DNA of 22,860 nt from assembly GCA_964638715.1 (NCBI GenBank), contig CAZWZF010000068.1, positions 1 to 22,860 on the forward strand. The letters are read 5' to 3'. Below are positions 1 through 6,946 of the stretch, piece by piece. Under the pieces are notes generated by a model. The model saw only the letters and a program-made list of their open reading frames with translations, was not told the DNA's origin and did no database searches. The position numbers and the translations under genes were made by a program. The DNA is from JBAXQQ01 sp037131695. Its GTDB lineage: Bacteria; Armatimonadota; Hebobacteria; CAIYQO01. The stretch's first letter is position 1; each line of letters opens with the position of its first letter.

Positions 1-74
1 GGCGAAGCCAGGAAGGTGTCTGTACCATTGGGTTTTGCAAAAGCCTCCATAATTCTTAATTAAATTTATGTCGC

Positions 75-103
75 TTGAATATCTCCTGTAAGATTGCTAA
101 AAT
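75..103 (+). promoter_or_regulatory. Promoter of metW, predicted leaderless
   Basis: TTGAAT at 75-80 and TAAAAT at 98-103 are 17 bp apart, and the -10 is preceded by TGC (extended -10). Transcription would begin about 7 nt later, at the A of the metW ATG (110), and no Shine-Dalgarno sequence is visible. The mRNA is therefore predicted to be leaderless. This rests on motif matching only. Confidence 0.5.
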
Positions 104-109
104 ATAATT

Positions 110-751
110 ATGACGTATACTGACGATATTTTGCCTTTATTGCCGCCGGGTGAGGGGAAGAGATTAGATTATGATATAATCGTTTCTATTATCCCGAATG
201 GGTCGCGCATACTTGACCTGGGGTGCGGCAATGGCGAATTGATGGAAAGATTAATAAAAGAGAAAAACTGCAAAGCGCGCGGTGTAGATATTCACCAACC
301 AGCAGTATCTGCAAGTATCAGCAAGGGATTGAGCGTGTTCCACGGCGACATTCATGAGGGGTTAGAGGATTTAGGCGATAATATGTATGATTACGTCATT
401 CTCAGCAGAACCCTGCAGCAGGTTGCCGACCCAGATAAAGTTATTAACCAGATGCTTCGTGTAGGAAAGCATGCAATTGTCAGTTTCCCCAATTTCGCAT
501 ATTGGCGCATACGATTTAATATTATGCTGCGCGGTCGTCTGCCAATTTCTGCCGCACTGCCATATTCATGGTATGACACCCCGAATATTCGCATCATAAC
601 TATTTCTGATTTTGAGAATTTTTGCAAAATTCAAAAAATGAATGTATTGAAAAAGTTTGCAATTACCATAGATAACGGTGAAAATCCGCGCAAAGTCTCT
701 TTTTTACCCGATTTATTGGGTGAATACGGCATGTTTTTGCTATCTAAATAA
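110..751 (+). CDS. metW: MetW-family methyltransferase-like protein
   Basis: This 213-residue protein of the MetW family has a class I SAM-methyltransferase fold. The glycine-rich motif I, ILDLGCGNGELM, lies at about residues 34-45. The family hallmarks SFPNFAYWRIRFN and YSWYDTPNIR follow in the middle and C-terminal half. Length matches the family (about 190-215 residues). MetW is usually encoded next to metX (homoserine O-acetyltransferase) and is thought to support acetylation of homoserine in methionine synthesis. Here metX is not seen downstream, and the 109 bases upstream do not read as a MetX C-terminus. The ATG at 110 lacks a ribosome binding site, but the promoter is placed to give a leaderless mRNA. 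The family assignment is secure. The role in methionine synthesis comes from knowledge of the family. Confidence 0.92.
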   Translation: MTYTDDILPLLPPGEGKRLDYDIIVSIIPNGSRILDLGCGNGELMERLIKEKNCKARGVDIHQPAVSASISKGLSVFHGDIHEGLEDLGDNMYDYVILSRTLQQVADPDKVINQMLRVGKHAIVSFPNFAYWRIRFNIMLRGRLPISAALPYSWYDTPNIRIITISDFENFCKIQKMNVLKKFAITIDNGENPRKVSFLPDLLGEYGMFLLSK

Positions 752-769
752 AAATTTTTTCTAAAATTG

Positions 770-798
770 TTGCAAAATTGCATAACTAATGGTAAAAT
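770..798 (+). promoter_or_regulatory. Promoter of the envelope protein gene at 850
   Basis: TTGCAA (770-775) and TAAAAT (793-798) are separated by 17 bp, with TGG directly before the -10 (extended -10). The predicted start near 805 leaves about 45 nt of leader before the GGAGG at 837-841. The -35 overlaps a short GCAA/TTGC inverted repeat at 772-781. Confidence 0.5.
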
Positions 799-849
799 TG
801 CTCCAAGCGGTATTATATGTATCGCATTTTTTATATGGAGGACATGCAA

Positions 850-1821
850 TTGACACAGCATAAATTACGCTACAGCATGTCAATACACAGACAAACTGGT
901 ATTTTGGCAGGGTTGATGGTATTATTCGCCATCGCCGCCTTCGCCATTCAACAAGTAACTATAATATCACCTAAAGCTCGTTCTATCGTATATGGCACCA
1001 TCACCATTCAAGCCAAACCGTTAGACGAAACCGGGCTGAATTACGTCCTGCTCCTTTGCGACAAAAAAGGACGCAGCGTTAGCAACACGCTTCCAATACG
1101 TTTTGAATTAGACACTACACAAATGGAAAACGGCAGCCACATGCTGCAGGTTGACGTTTATGATAAGTTTGGAAATGTAAGCAGTTCACAACCCGTTCCC
1201 ATCATGGTATTGAACAGACCCGGCGATGCACTCGGTATGCCGGCTCTGCCACCGTCAATTACCAATAGAAAACCAGCTTCGCCGATTGCAAAGAAACCAC
1301 CAGTAACAACTAATCCGCCACAGGAAAATGTTGTGGTAGACAATGCCAGCAATGCGCAATTTACCACGCTGGCCGGAACAACATTAAAGCCAACCCAAAC
1401 CAGTACCACGCAAAACGATTCAATTCCTATTGCGGGTAACGGGAAAAAGTTGAAAATCTTGTTAGATGGCAAACCATTAATTATGGACCGCGAACCTTAT
1501 ATAACCAGCGGTCATACCATGGTGTTGCTGCGGTCAATAATTGAAACAGCGGGTGGTAAGTTAAATTGGCAAGGAGAACATGGCCAGGCATTGATTGACG
1601 GACGCGAGATTCAATTTACCCTCAACTCACCGCAGGCATTAATGGATGGCGAGGTTGTAGAGTTAGACGAACCATTATCACAAATCAAAGACCGCGTGTA
1701 TGGTCCAGTAACAATCTGGAAGGTCATGGTTTCCGGTAATGTAGGTTACGAAAAAGCTCCACATACTGTATATCTGCGCAGTCCGCAGACTATTGCCAGC
1801 ATTCCAGCACCTGTAAAATAG
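850..1821 (+). CDS. Membrane-anchored protein with Ig-like and copper-amine-oxidase-N-like domains
   Basis: About 323 residues. An N-terminal hydrophobic segment (residues about 17-37, including GLMVLFAIAAFAI) acts as an uncleaved anchor or signal. It is followed by a bacterial Ig-like domain (about 40-125; ISPKARSIVYGTITI, then DVYDKFGNVS), a Pro/Thr/Asn-rich linker (about 125-200), and a C-terminal copper-amine-oxidase N-terminal-like domain (about 203-300; KILLDGKPLIMDREPYI and a later ALIDGREIQF). The last domain is common in extracytoplasmic proteins of Gram-positive and deep-branching bacteria and is structural, not enzymatic. I chose the TTG at 850 because GGAGG at 837-841 is 8 nt upstream. 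The in-frame ATGs at 835 and 844 are too close to it, and an ATG at 817 has no site. Probably an envelope or peptidoglycan-associated protein; function unknown. Confidence 0.75.
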   Translation: MTQHKLRYSMSIHRQTGILAGLMVLFAIAAFAIQQVTIISPKARSIVYGTITIQAKPLDETGLNYVLLLCDKKGRSVSNTLPIRFELDTTQMENGSHMLQVDVYDKFGNVSSSQPVPIMVLNRPGDALGMPALPPSITNRKPASPIAKKPPVTTNPPQENVVVDNASNAQFTTLAGTTLKPTQTSTTQNDSIPIAGNGKKLKILLDGKPLIMDREPYITSGHTMVLLRSIIETAGGKLNWQGEHGQALIDGREIQFTLNSPQALMDGEVVELDEPLSQIKDRVYGPVTIWKVMVSGNVGYEKAPHTVYLRSPQTIASIPAPVK

Positions 1822-1827
1822 CCATAA

Positions 1828-2802
1828 ATGCTAACAATTGAATATGCTGACAATACAACCGGAATGGTGATGACGGTTGAACCGGAAAGCATAGAAAAAT
1901 ATCTGCAAGAAGAAAAAGGCATTCTATGGGTTGATATTCAGCATCCAACTGATGTTGATTTTGCTTGGCTGTCTGAAATATTTAAGTTTCATCCTCTGGC
2001 ATTAGAAGACGCTTCAAATAATCGCCAGCGACCTAAAATGGAAAATTACCAGAGTTATTATTTCCTGGTTTTAAGGTCGCCTAACAAAACTCATCAACAT
2101 CGTATTGATACTTCTCAATTATCTGCATTTATCGGCAAGAATTACCTGGTGACTATTCATAAAAATAGTGCCGCGGTATTTACTGATATGCGGAAAAGAT
2201 GGAATGAGAGCAGCTTTAATCAGAAAATGATTCCATTTCTTTGCTATCTTTTAATGGATGCTACTGTTGACCAGTATTTTCCACTTATTGACAGTATTGG
2301 CGATAAAATGGAAAAAATTGATGAAGATATGTTAGAATCACAGGACTCAAATTTACCGCGTGAAGTAATAATGTTAAGAAAACAGTTGTTATATATACGC
2401 AAACAATTAGCCCCCATGCGTGACGCCGTTAACCTGTTTATCAGGTCCGAGGAAGATGGCGGAATATTCACCTTAGAAAATATGCGGGAATATTTCGTTG
2501 ATATCTACGACCATTTATTAAGGCTTACTGAATATGTTGATACTTACCGCGATATGCTCAGCGGCAGTATGGAATGTTACCAATCAACTTTATCAAACAC
2601 CCTTAATAATAATATGCAGCGATTAACCGTCATAACCACTATTCTCGCTACCGGCAGCGTATTAACTGGAATATATGGCATGAACCTGAAAGGCATGGGA
2701 ATCGCCAGTGAAACGCATTTAGGCGCGTATATTCTTGTTCTGGTATTTTTACTGGTATCATTAATAGAGTTTTTAATTTTTAGAAAGAAAGGTTGGATAT
2801 GA
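1828..2802 (+). CDS. corA: CorA-type magnesium/cobalt channel
   Basis: A 324-residue CorA-family (2-TM-GxN) divalent cation channel. A cytoplasmic N-terminal domain and a long helical stalk (about 150-260) lead to two C-terminal membrane helices at about 262-282 and 297-317. The signature YGMN is at residues 283-286, the selectivity motif of Mg2+/Co2+/Ni2+ channels. The loop after it is followed by the second helix and the basic tail FRKKGWI, typical of the family. The ATG follows the upstream stop by 6 nt with no clear Shine-Dalgarno sequence, so translational coupling to the preceding gene is likely. The stop codon overlaps the start of recX. The identification is firm; metal preference cannot be read from sequence. 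Confidence 0.95.
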   Translation: MLTIEYADNTTGMVMTVEPESIEKYLQEEKGILWVDIQHPTDVDFAWLSEIFKFHPLALEDASNNRQRPKMENYQSYYFLVLRSPNKTHQHRIDTSQLSAFIGKNYLVTIHKNSAAVFTDMRKRWNESSFNQKMIPFLCYLLMDATVDQYFPLIDSIGDKMEKIDEDMLESQDSNLPREVIMLRKQLLYIRKQLAPMRDAVNLFIRSEEDGGIFTLENMREYFVDIYDHLLRLTEYVDTYRDMLSGSMECYQSTLSNTLNNNMQRLTVITTILATGSVLTGIYGMNLKGMGIASETHLGAYILVLVFLLVSLIEFLIFRKKGWI

Positions 2803-3314
2803 TGCGAAAGCGGCCTGTTAAGGTAAGCAATCCAACCCCGGAAAAAGGAATGACATTTGCGTTAAACTTATTAACATTCCGATCAAGAACAGTGAAGGAG
2901 GTAGAGAAAAGACTAAAAGAACGCGGATATCCGCAAGAAATTATTGAAGAAATTATAGAAAAATTAATAAAGTTAAAATATCTTGATGATAAATCATACG
3001 CAGATGATTTCATTAAGAGCCGAACGAAATACGGCACCAGAAAATTAAAGATTGACCTGCGGCAAAAAGGCATCGAAAACGAAACGGTACAAGATTGTTT
3101 AGAAGAATGTTTGGATGCCGAAACGGAATTTTCCCGGGCGTTATGTGAAGCGCAAAAAGCGTTGAAAACAATGCGTCCACCCTACGACCGAGTTGTCATA
3201 TTGCGCCTGCGCGGCAGGCTGGCACGGCGTGGTTTTTCAAGTGAAATCATCAGTCAGGCAATTCGAGAAATAAAATTGCAGGTGAAATCATCAGTCAGGC
3301 AATTCGAGAAATAA
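2799..3314 (+). CDS. recX: Regulatory protein RecX, with altered C-terminus
   Basis: 171 residues, RecX family, a modulator of RecA filaments. The three-helix-repeat layout is visible: a first repeat near residues 15-60 (ALNLLTFRSRTVKEVEKRL, then GYPQEIIEEII), the conserved LKYLDDKSYADDFI, then RTKYGTRKLKIDLRQKGI, and a last repeat RGFSSEIISQAIREI. The ATG at 2799 overlaps the corA stop (ATGA), with AAAGG 6 nt upstream, so it is preferred to a TTG at 2793. An exact 41-bp tandem duplication (3241-3322) shifts the frame after IKLQ. The current end is VKSSVRQFEK; without the second copy the protein would read DLDEEGLD and stop at 3349. recA is not in the window. Confidence 0.9.
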   Translation: MMRKRPVKVSNPTPEKGMTFALNLLTFRSRTVKEVEKRLKERGYPQEIIEEIIEKLIKLKYLDDKSYADDFIKSRTKYGTRKLKIDLRQKGIENETVQDCLEECLDAETEFSRALCEAQKALKTMRPPYDRVVILRLRGRLARRGFSSEIISQAIREIKLQVKSSVRQFEK

Positions 3315-3322
3315 AATTGCAG
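3241..3322 (+). repeat. Exact 41-bp tandem duplication at the 3' end of recX
   Basis: Bases 3241-3281 and 3282-3322 are identical (unit begins GTGAAATCATCAGTCAGG and ends AAAATTGCAG). Because 41 is not a multiple of 3, the second copy is read in another frame and brings in a TAA at 3312-3314. A recent slippage or duplication event, or an assembly artefact, would produce this. Confidence 0.97.
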
Positions 3323-3414
3323 GATTTAGATGAGGAGGGGCTGGATTAGTCTCCTATTTAAATGTGTGTCAACAGCCCGACATGCATAATTATATTAGTG
3401 GAGGGAATTATTTA

Positions 3415-4959
3415 ATGCTTATTAAAGATTTTGACTGGTTGCTTGCAACATTAGTATTTGTGGTAATCGCAGGTATTATTGGTGTTATTATTCTGATAAA
3501 ACAGTGGAAAACATCGGAAGACCTTCGTCGTAAGGCAGAGTCTGAACGAGATTTGGCTAAAAAAGATTTAGAAACCGTGCATAGTGCCGCTCAACTGAAA
3601 GTCGCTGATGAAATGCTGAAAATGCGGACTGATATTGAACTGGAACAAAAAGAAGCACGAGCAGAAATATTGCGTCTTGAACGCAGATTAAGCCAGAAAG
3701 ATGAAGCTTTAGACCGCAAGTTAGAAACCGCAGAACGACGGGAAGTTGAACTGAACCGAAAAGAGCAGGAAATTACGAAGAAACTTACGGAAGCTCAGAC
3801 GCTGGCAGCTAAAAGATTAGAAGAACTGCAGCGTGTAAGCGACCTGACATTAGAGCAGGCGCGCCAGCAGATATTAGATATTGCCCGCGACCAGGCCAAA
3901 TTTGATGCCGCCAGGATTGCGCGGCAGATTGAAGAAGAAGCTACAGATAAAGCTGATAATGAAGCGCGCAGAATTATCACCATGGCTGTACAACGCTTAT
4001 CAGTTGAAGAGACTGCGGAAGCGACAGTATCTGTTGTTCCTATCATGAATGACGATGTAAAGGGAAGAATAATCGGTCGTGAAGGCCGCAATATTCGCAC
4101 TTTTGAAACATTAACCGGTGTTGACTTGATTATTGACGACACACCTGAAGCAGTTGTTATATCATCGTTTGACTCGGTACGGCGCGAGGTTGCCCGTCTT
4201 GCGTTAATTAACTTGATTGAAGACGGCAGAATTCACCCAACCCGTATTGAAGAGTCAGTAGCCCGCGCACAGGCTGAGGTTGATCGCCAGATTAAACTTG
4301 CCGGTGAGCGTGCAGTATTAACCACTGGTGTTACCGGACTGCATCCTGATCTGGTACGTTCAATTGGTCGCTTGCGTTATCGCACCAGTTTTGGGCAGAA
4401 TGTGTTAAATCACTCGATTGAGGTATGTCAGTTAGCCCGTATGATGGCTGAAGAGTTAGGCGTTAATGTTGATGTAGCAAAACGCGCTGGTCTGCTTCAT
4501 GACATAGGTAAAGCATCTGATAGCGAAAATGAAGGCTCACATGCCAGCATCTCCGCAGATTTGGCGCAGAAATGCCGCGAAAAACCGGAAGTTATCCATG
4601 CTATCGCCGCTCACCATGGTGAACCGCATCCTGAAACAGTCGAAGCAGTATTGGTACAGGCTGCTGATGCCATCAGTGCCGCAAGGCCTGGTGCCCGCAG
4701 AGAATCGCTGGAAAATTATATTAAGCGATTGGAGAAATTAGAAGAAATCGCCAATGCGCGTCCTGGTGTTGAAAAGGTATACGCAATTCAGGCTGGGCGT
4801 GAAGTGCGAATTATGGTAAAGCCTGAGCAAGTAGACGATAATGGCGCATATATGATAGCGAAGGATGTCGCGAAAGAGATTGAAGACCACATGCAGTATC
4901 CGGGACAGATTAAAGTCACCGTGATACGCGAAACCCGTCAGGTAGAATACGCCAAGTAA
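3415..4959 (+). CDS. rny: Ribonuclease Y
   Basis: 514 residues, close to the roughly 520 of Bacillus RNase Y. This membrane-anchored endoribonuclease initiates mRNA decay. Domains in order: N-terminal membrane helix (about 8-29), long Glu/Lys/Arg-rich coiled coil (about 30-190), KH RNA-binding domain with the GxxG loop IIGREGRN (G221-G224), and a metal-dependent HD phosphohydrolase domain with the catalytic pair in LLHDIGKA (His362-Asp363) and a downstream AAHHGEPHPETVEA. The ATG at 3415 is preceded at 9 nt by GGAGGG (3400-3405) and puts the membrane helix at the very N-terminus; a GTG at 3364 would add 17 residues without a site. It follows recX by 100 nt and ends in a strong terminator. Confidence 0.96.
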   Translation: MLIKDFDWLLATLVFVVIAGIIGVIILIKQWKTSEDLRRKAESERDLAKKDLETVHSAAQLKVADEMLKMRTDIELEQKEARAEILRLERRLSQKDEALDRKLETAERREVELNRKEQEITKKLTEAQTLAAKRLEELQRVSDLTLEQARQQILDIARDQAKFDAARIARQIEEEATDKADNEARRIITMAVQRLSVEETAEATVSVVPIMNDDVKGRIIGREGRNIRTFETLTGVDLIIDDTPEAVVISSFDSVRREVARLALINLIEDGRIHPTRIEESVARAQAEVDRQIKLAGERAVLTTGVTGLHPDLVRSIGRLRYRTSFGQNVLNHSIEVCQLARMMAEELGVNVDVAKRAGLLHDIGKASDSENEGSHASISADLAQKCREKPEVIHAIAAHHGEPHPETVEAVLVQAADAISAARPGARRESLENYIKRLEKLEEIANARPGVEKVYAIQAGREVRIMVKPEQVDDNGAYMIAKDVAKEIEDHMQYPGQIKVTVIRETRQVEYAK

Positions 4960-4967
4960 AATCTCAT

Positions 4968-5002
4968 GGCTGCACGGAAAAATACTCCGTGCAGCCTTTT
5001 TT
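4968..5002 (+). terminator. Intrinsic terminator after rny
   Basis: An 11-bp perfect stem (GGCTGCACGGA at 4968-4978 with TCCGTGCAGCC at 4986-4996), a 7-nt A-rich loop, then six T residues. It begins 8 nt after the rny stop codon and ends about 22 nt before the next start. Confidence 0.93.
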
Positions 5003-5024
5003 GTCATATAGTTATAACAAAATT

Positions 5025-5501
5025 ATGAACTTCATTTCAATATTATCCTGGTTTCTTTTACTTTTTTTTGCCACTGGCTTACAGACGGCAATGGGGCAGG
5101 GGTACCCGGGTGCGATAATATTGATGGCTATGCTGGCAGGATTTTGGCGCACACCTTTGATTGGCGGTTTGGTAGGTATTGCCGGCGGCTTATGTGAATC
5201 TGCAATAAATGGTCAATCGCCATTAAAATGGTGCTTCATTATGGCATCATTCGGGATAATATCTGGCTTTGTTGGCCGCAATGTCGCCACTAACCACTAC
5301 TTCACCCCGGCAATCTTCAGCATGTTAGCCTTTTTCTTCATAACTCTTACGGAAGGAATCATGGCTCGCATCGGCTTTATGAACTCAATAGATTTAGCAT
5401 GGCGTCACGCGGCATTTGCACTGATATTAACATTAGTACTGCAATTTATTCGTGTCACAGCAATGAATTACCAAATTCGCAAGAAAGAAGTAATTAAGTA
5501 A
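5025..5501 (+). CDS. MreD-like small integral membrane protein
   Basis: 158 residues, almost entirely hydrophobic, with about five predicted membrane helices (near 5-22, 30-50, 70-90, 100-120 and 130-150). The pattern of a short helix ending in GLQTAMGQGYPGAII, then GFWRTPLIGGLVGIAGGLCE and a later SFGIISGFVGR, resembles rod-shape-determining MreD and related S-component-like proteins. MreD takes part in the cell-wall elongation complex, but mreB and mreC are not neighbours here, so the role is inferred from weak similarity. The ATG at 5025 is used because an upstream GTG at 4989 lies inside the rny terminator. TATAAC at 5013-5018 is only 6 nt away, so the mRNA may be leaderless; no ribosome binding site is visible. 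Confidence 0.6.
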   Translation: MNFISILSWFLLLFFATGLQTAMGQGYPGAIILMAMLAGFWRTPLIGGLVGIAGGLCESAINGQSPLKWCFIMASFGIISGFVGRNVATNHYFTPAIFSMLAFFFITLTEGIMARIGFMNSIDLAWRHAAFALILTLVLQFIRVTAMNYQIRKKEVIK

Positions 5502-5536
5502 AGGGAATAGACCGTTAGCAAACTAATCCTCTAAAT

Positions 5537-5572
5537 AAAAAAAACCGTCTGTAAGAAAATCTTACAGGCGGT
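5537..5572 (-). terminator. Intrinsic terminator of the ferredoxin gene
   Basis: A 12-bp stem with one G-T pair (5544-5555 with 5561-5572, ACCGTCTGTAAG / CTTACAGGCGGT) and a 5-nt loop. Read on the minus strand it is followed by eight T residues (A-run at 5537-5544). It lies 43 nt past the ferredoxin stop codon. Confidence 0.9.
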
Positions 5573-5614
5573 AATTATTAATCCCCGGTGGCGTAAGCCG
5601 CCTTTATTCCGTAA

Positions 5615-5788
5615 TTATTCGGCTGGGGAGATAGCGTTGCTGGGGCAGACTTCTGCGCATGCAGCACAATCTACACAAGCCTCTGCATCAATAACGTACA
5701 TGGTTGGGCCTTCGCTGATAGCGTTATTCGGGCATTCACCCACACAGGCACCGCATGATACGCATTCTTCACTGATTACATATGCCAT
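5615..5788 (-). CDS. 2[4Fe-4S] ferredoxin
   Basis: A 57-residue bacterial-type ferredoxin starting MAYVISEECVSCGACVGECP. Two CxxCxxCxxxCP motifs are intact: Cys9, 12, 15, 19 and Cys38, 41, 44, 48, each followed by the usual N-A-I turn (PNNAI, PSNAI). They bind two low-potential [4Fe-4S] clusters for cytoplasmic electron transfer. Length matches the clostridial-type family (55-60 residues). A near-consensus AAGGAGGT lies 9 nt upstream, a promoter at 5868-5896 and a terminator at 5537-5572, so it is a complete monocistronic unit. Redox partners are not encoded nearby. The opposite strand holds a Cys-free open frame that is only its shadow. Confidence 0.96.
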   Translation of the reverse strand: MAYVISEECVSCGACVGECPNNAISEGPTMYVIDAEACVDCAACAEVCPSNAISPAE

Positions 5789-5867
5789 TAAATTAGACCT
5801 CCTTAAGGAATCAACAGGGTCAGAAATTTAATTAAACCCCGGTGGGCAACTTTAGGCTACCAGATAT

Positions 5868-5896
5868 ATTATATAAAATTCCACCCAATTTGTCGT
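5868..5896 (-). promoter_or_regulatory. Promoter of the ferredoxin gene
   Basis: On the minus strand TATAAT (5868-5873) lies 17 bp from ACGACA (5891-5896, four of six -35 matches). The predicted leader is about 72 nt and contains the AAGGAGG site. Confidence 0.5.
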
Positions 5897-5966
5897 TAGA
5901 AAATTACTGGATTTTGAATATTTTTTTACCTTGATAATAACAAATAAATATTTTTTTCTATCAAAC

Positions 5967-5979
5967 ACAGAATATCTGT
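5967..5979. promoter_or_regulatory. 13-bp perfect palindrome upstream of the NAD genes
   Basis: ACAGAATATCTGT (ACAGA-ATA-TCTGT) lies in the 272-bp divergent region between the ferredoxin and NAD genes, about 43 bp before the -10 of the latter. The shape suits a dimeric regulator, but in AT-rich DNA it could be chance. Confidence 0.3.
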
Positions 5980-6001
5980 TAAAAAGATAAATATATCTTT
6001 C

Positions 6002-6027
6002 CCAATTGTACCAATTGAGGGTAAAAT
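6002..6027 (+). promoter_or_regulatory. Promoter of the NAD synthesis pair, with overlapping operator-like repeat
   Basis: TAAAAT at 6022-6027 serves as -10 (preceded by GGG, no good -35). Directly upstream, CCAATTG occurs twice (6002-6008 and 6011-6017). As CAATTG is itself a palindrome, the pair CAATTGTACCAATTG is a near-perfect dyad in the -35 region and a possible repressor site. Confidence 0.4.
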
Positions 6028-6060
6028 ATATGCGGAACAGAAGATACAGGGGACGTTAAA

Positions 6061-6939
6061 ATGCGTATTGCACTTGGACAAATTGATTGCCGGTTGGGCA
6101 ATCTGCCATATAATTGCACCAGGCACGAAGATGTATTAAAAATTGCCGCAGAATCAAACGCTGATCTGACGGTTTTTCCTGAATTAAGTTTGACAGGTTA
6201 TCGATTGCGCAGTAATATTCATCGCGCAATGCTTACTGACAATGATTTTTTGCATAATTGTGGAAAGGTGTCATCAGTATTGCAGGAAGGAACTTTCGCG
6301 ACTTTTGGGTACGTAGAAGTCAGCGAACGTTCGGTACTGCATAACTCGACAGTTATCCTGGAGTCAGGAAACGACCAGCCGATATTTCGTCATCGTAAGG
6401 TGTATTTGCCGACTTATGGAATGTTTGAAGAAGCGCGTTATGCCCGACCGGGTTTGCGTATCCGTACCATTGACCTTACAATGCGTGATGGAGAAACATG
6501 GCGTATCGGCATATTATGCTGTGAGGATGCCTGGCACAGTACCGCATGGGCAATTATGCAGGCGTATGGCGCCGATCTTATTATTGTTCCTTCCGCTTCA
6601 CCGGGGCGTGGGGTGGAAAGCGATCGGCTGGGCAGCCAGAAATCGTGGTATGGCATATTATCAACCCACGCTGAATTAAGCGGCTGCTGGGTGGCATATT
6701 GCAATCGGGTCGGTTTTGAAGATGATATTCATTTTTGGGGCGGCTCATCAATATTTGCACCTACTGGCGAGATGACAGCGCAAGCCGGATTGATGGATGA
6801 AGAGACCTTGATTCATGACATATCGCGACGCGCCGTTACTACTGCCAGAATAAGCACTCCTATTATTGCTGATGAGAATTGGGACATGATTTCAAGAGAA
6901 TTAAATATTGCGATGATGAATAAAGAATCGGAAAATTGA
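6061..6939 (+). CDS. Nitrilase-family amidase, likely glutaminase subunit of NAD synthetase
   Basis: 292 residues of the carbon-nitrogen hydrolase superfamily. The catalytic triad is complete: Glu41 in FPELSLTGY, Lys113 in HRKVYLPTYGMFEE, and Cys154 in CCEDAWH. In glutamine-dependent NAD synthetases this domain is fused to the N-terminus of the synthetase and supplies ammonia from glutamine. Here it is a separate gene whose stop is 7 nt before nadE, so the two most likely form a split enzyme. AGGGGA at 6048-6053 is 7 nt before the ATG. Other nitrilase substrates cannot be excluded, but the downstream neighbour argues strongly for NAD synthesis. Confidence 0.85.
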   Translation: MRIALGQIDCRLGNLPYNCTRHEDVLKIAAESNADLTVFPELSLTGYRLRSNIHRAMLTDNDFLHNCGKVSSVLQEGTFATFGYVEVSERSVLHNSTVILESGNDQPIFRHRKVYLPTYGMFEEARYARPGLRIRTIDLTMRDGETWRIGILCCEDAWHSTAWAIMQAYGADLIIVPSASPGRGVESDRLGSQKSWYGILSTHAELSGCWVAYCNRVGFEDDIHFWGGSSIFAPTGEMTAQAGLMDEETLIHDISRRAVTTARISTPIIADENWDMISRELNIAMMNKESEN

Positions 6940-6946
6940 GGGTAAT

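Noticed and set aside
1..63. Partial open frames at the left edge: a plus-strand end reading ...PLGFAKASIILN and a minus-strand start MEAFAKPNGTDTFLAS from 50.
   Set aside because: Both are too short to recognise and neither has a clear ribosome binding site or known C-terminus; MetX, expected before metW, is not supported.
4529..4741. 70-codon frame inside rny.
   Set aside because: It is another frame of the HD domain coding region, without similarity or a ribosome binding site.
5637..5831. 64-codon plus-strand frame opposite the ferredoxin.
   Set aside because: It is antisense to a complete ferredoxin gene with its own promoter, ribosome binding site and terminator.
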